From contig JAFVFM010000081.1 in the NCBI GenBank assembly GCA_017475415.1, positions 1 to 6,991 on the forward strand: a DNA stretch of 6,991 nucleotides, written 5' to 3'. Shown in pieces: positions 6,719 to 6,991 of this stretch (the stretch's first letter is position 1; each line of letters opens with the position of its first letter). The notes below the pieces were generated by a model. The model saw only the letters and a list, made by a program, of their open reading frames with translations, ran no database searches and was not told the origin of the DNA. A program made the position numbers and the translations under genes. The DNA comes from Solobacterium sp. Lineage in GTDB: Bacteria; Bacillota_I; Bacilli_A; Erysipelotrichales; Erysipelotrichaceae.

Positions 6719-6745
6719 TGTACTATCTGTATTAAGTGTATTATC
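6719..6745. repeat. Three tandem 9-bp repeats, candidate operator of the gntR-ABC operon
   Basis: Plus-strand units are TGTACTATC (6719-6727), TGTATTAAG (6728-6736) and TGTATTATC (6737-6745); a fourth, poorer unit, TGTTTGACC, follows at 6746. Units 1 and 3 differ at one base. They cover the proposed -10 box and transcription start of the operon. Inference: binding sites for the encoded GntR regulator or the operon's winged-helix protein. Confidence 0.5.
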
Positions 6746-6763
6746 TGTTTGACCATTATGCAA
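6735..6763 (-). promoter_or_regulatory. Candidate promoter of the gntR-ABC operon
   Basis: On the minus strand, TTGCAT (6763-6758) is followed by a 17-base spacer and TACACT (6740-6735; 4 of 6 matches to TATAAT). Transcription would start near 6728 and give a leader of about 23 bases. The match is modest, as expected for a regulated promoter, and the -10 lies within the 9-bp repeats. Confidence 0.4.
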
Positions 6764-6789
6764 GAGCTGTGGTAATTTCTTAAACTTTT

Positions 6790-6991
6790 CTAATTCATAA
6801 TGATTTTCTTAATCGCTTGATTACTCTTCTCAAACTTCTTAGCAATCAAGCTAATAATATCTTCATCACTTCTTTCTGTTAATGTTTCTCTCATTAATTC
6901 ATATGTTTTCTGTATGGATTCTATTTCCTTTATTCTTCTACCTTCTTCCACTCCTAGGTGTCTACCTTCTTCTATTCCATCTTTTCTTATA
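6790..6991 (-). CDS. C-terminal tail of an Rpn/PD-(D/E)XK transposase-family nuclease, partial
   Basis: The gene enters from the right edge, and its last 66 residues end in TAG at 6792-6790. Seen: a very hydrophilic, helical stretch with two copies of an eight-residue unit, GIEEGRHL (5-12) and GVEEGRRI (13-20), then TYELMRETLTERSDEDIISL (29-48) and a Lys-rich end, AIKKIIMN. This composition (Gly-x-Glu-Glu-Gly-Arg repeats, then a short helical region with SDEDII.LI..KF) is typical of the C-terminus of Rpn-like recombination-promoting nucleases / putative transposases, which are multi-copy in many Firmicutes. The catalytic domain lies outside the window, so activity cannot be judged. No clear terminator follows the stop, and the gntR promoter starts only 27 bases later, so readthrough into that operon is possible. 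Confidence 0.72.
   Translation of the reverse strand, partial: IRKDGIEEGRHLGVEEGRRIKEIESIQKTYELMRETLTERSDEDIISLIAKKFEKSNQAIKKIIMN
6937..6978. repeat. 24-bp-period direct repeat inside the Rpn-like tail
   Basis: Bases 6937-6954 and 6961-6978 match at 16 of 18 positions and share TCTACCTTCTTC exactly. They encode the two Gly-x-Glu-Glu-Gly-Arg units of the nuclease tail. Such in-frame repeats vary in number between family members. Confidence 0.7.

Noticed and set aside
6706..6756. In-frame ATG at 6756 as the start of the GntR gene
   Set aside because: It lacks a ribosome-binding site, precedes the likely transcription start, and the added residues come from the 9-bp repeats; ATG 6705 fits YtrA-type proteins.

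Overview
This is a low-GC window with strong AGGAG/GGAGG ribosome-binding sites, tightly packed and overlapping genes and only short intergenic gaps. Together with Firmicutes-type families (a YtrA-like GntR regulator, an ABC-2 permease, a MATE exporter, a ROK kinase and an Rpn-like nuclease tail), it points to a Bacillota genome. I lean towards Erysipelotrichia or a neighbouring gut/oral lineage, but that placement is a guess. Genes fill almost everything; no gene-free stretch exceeds 100 bases.

Left, plus strand (1-1299): the window opens inside a large superfamily 1 helicase. Its last 220 residues carry helicase motif VI followed by a PD-(D/E)xK-like nuclease domain of the DUF2726 type. After a 70-base gap with a plausible extended -10 promoter comes a 179-residue Trp-rich protein that I do not recognise. 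A hairpin with a T-run ends it and is shared with the convergent gene on the other strand.

Middle, minus strand (1298-3708): a MATE-family exporter and a ROK-family sugar kinase form a two-gene unit. The kinase lacks the family's usual zinc motif. The unit starts just after a strong terminator. Its only good -10 box (TATAAT) lies so close to the MATE ATG that the mRNA may be leaderless.

Right, minus strand (3717-6763): a four-gene operon in the order GntR/YtrA-like repressor, ABC ATPase, ABC-2 permease, and a stand-alone OmpR/PhoB-type winged-helix domain. Stops and starts overlap or nearly touch (14-base overlap, 8-base overlap, 5-base gap), so translation is probably coupled. The layout resembles B. 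subtilis ytrABC-type cell-envelope stress operons, but the lone winged-helix protein is an unusual addition. Three tandem 9-bp repeats over the gntR promoter are candidate operator sites.

Right edge (6790-6991, minus): the C-terminal tail of an Rpn/PD-(D/E)XK transposase-like nuclease, recognisable by its Glu/Gly/Arg repeats.

I do not see a clearly new multi-gene system. The most worthwhile items are the orphan winged-helix gene in the ABC operon, the 9-bp promoter repeats, the possible leaderless MATE mRNA and the zinc-motif-less ROK protein.
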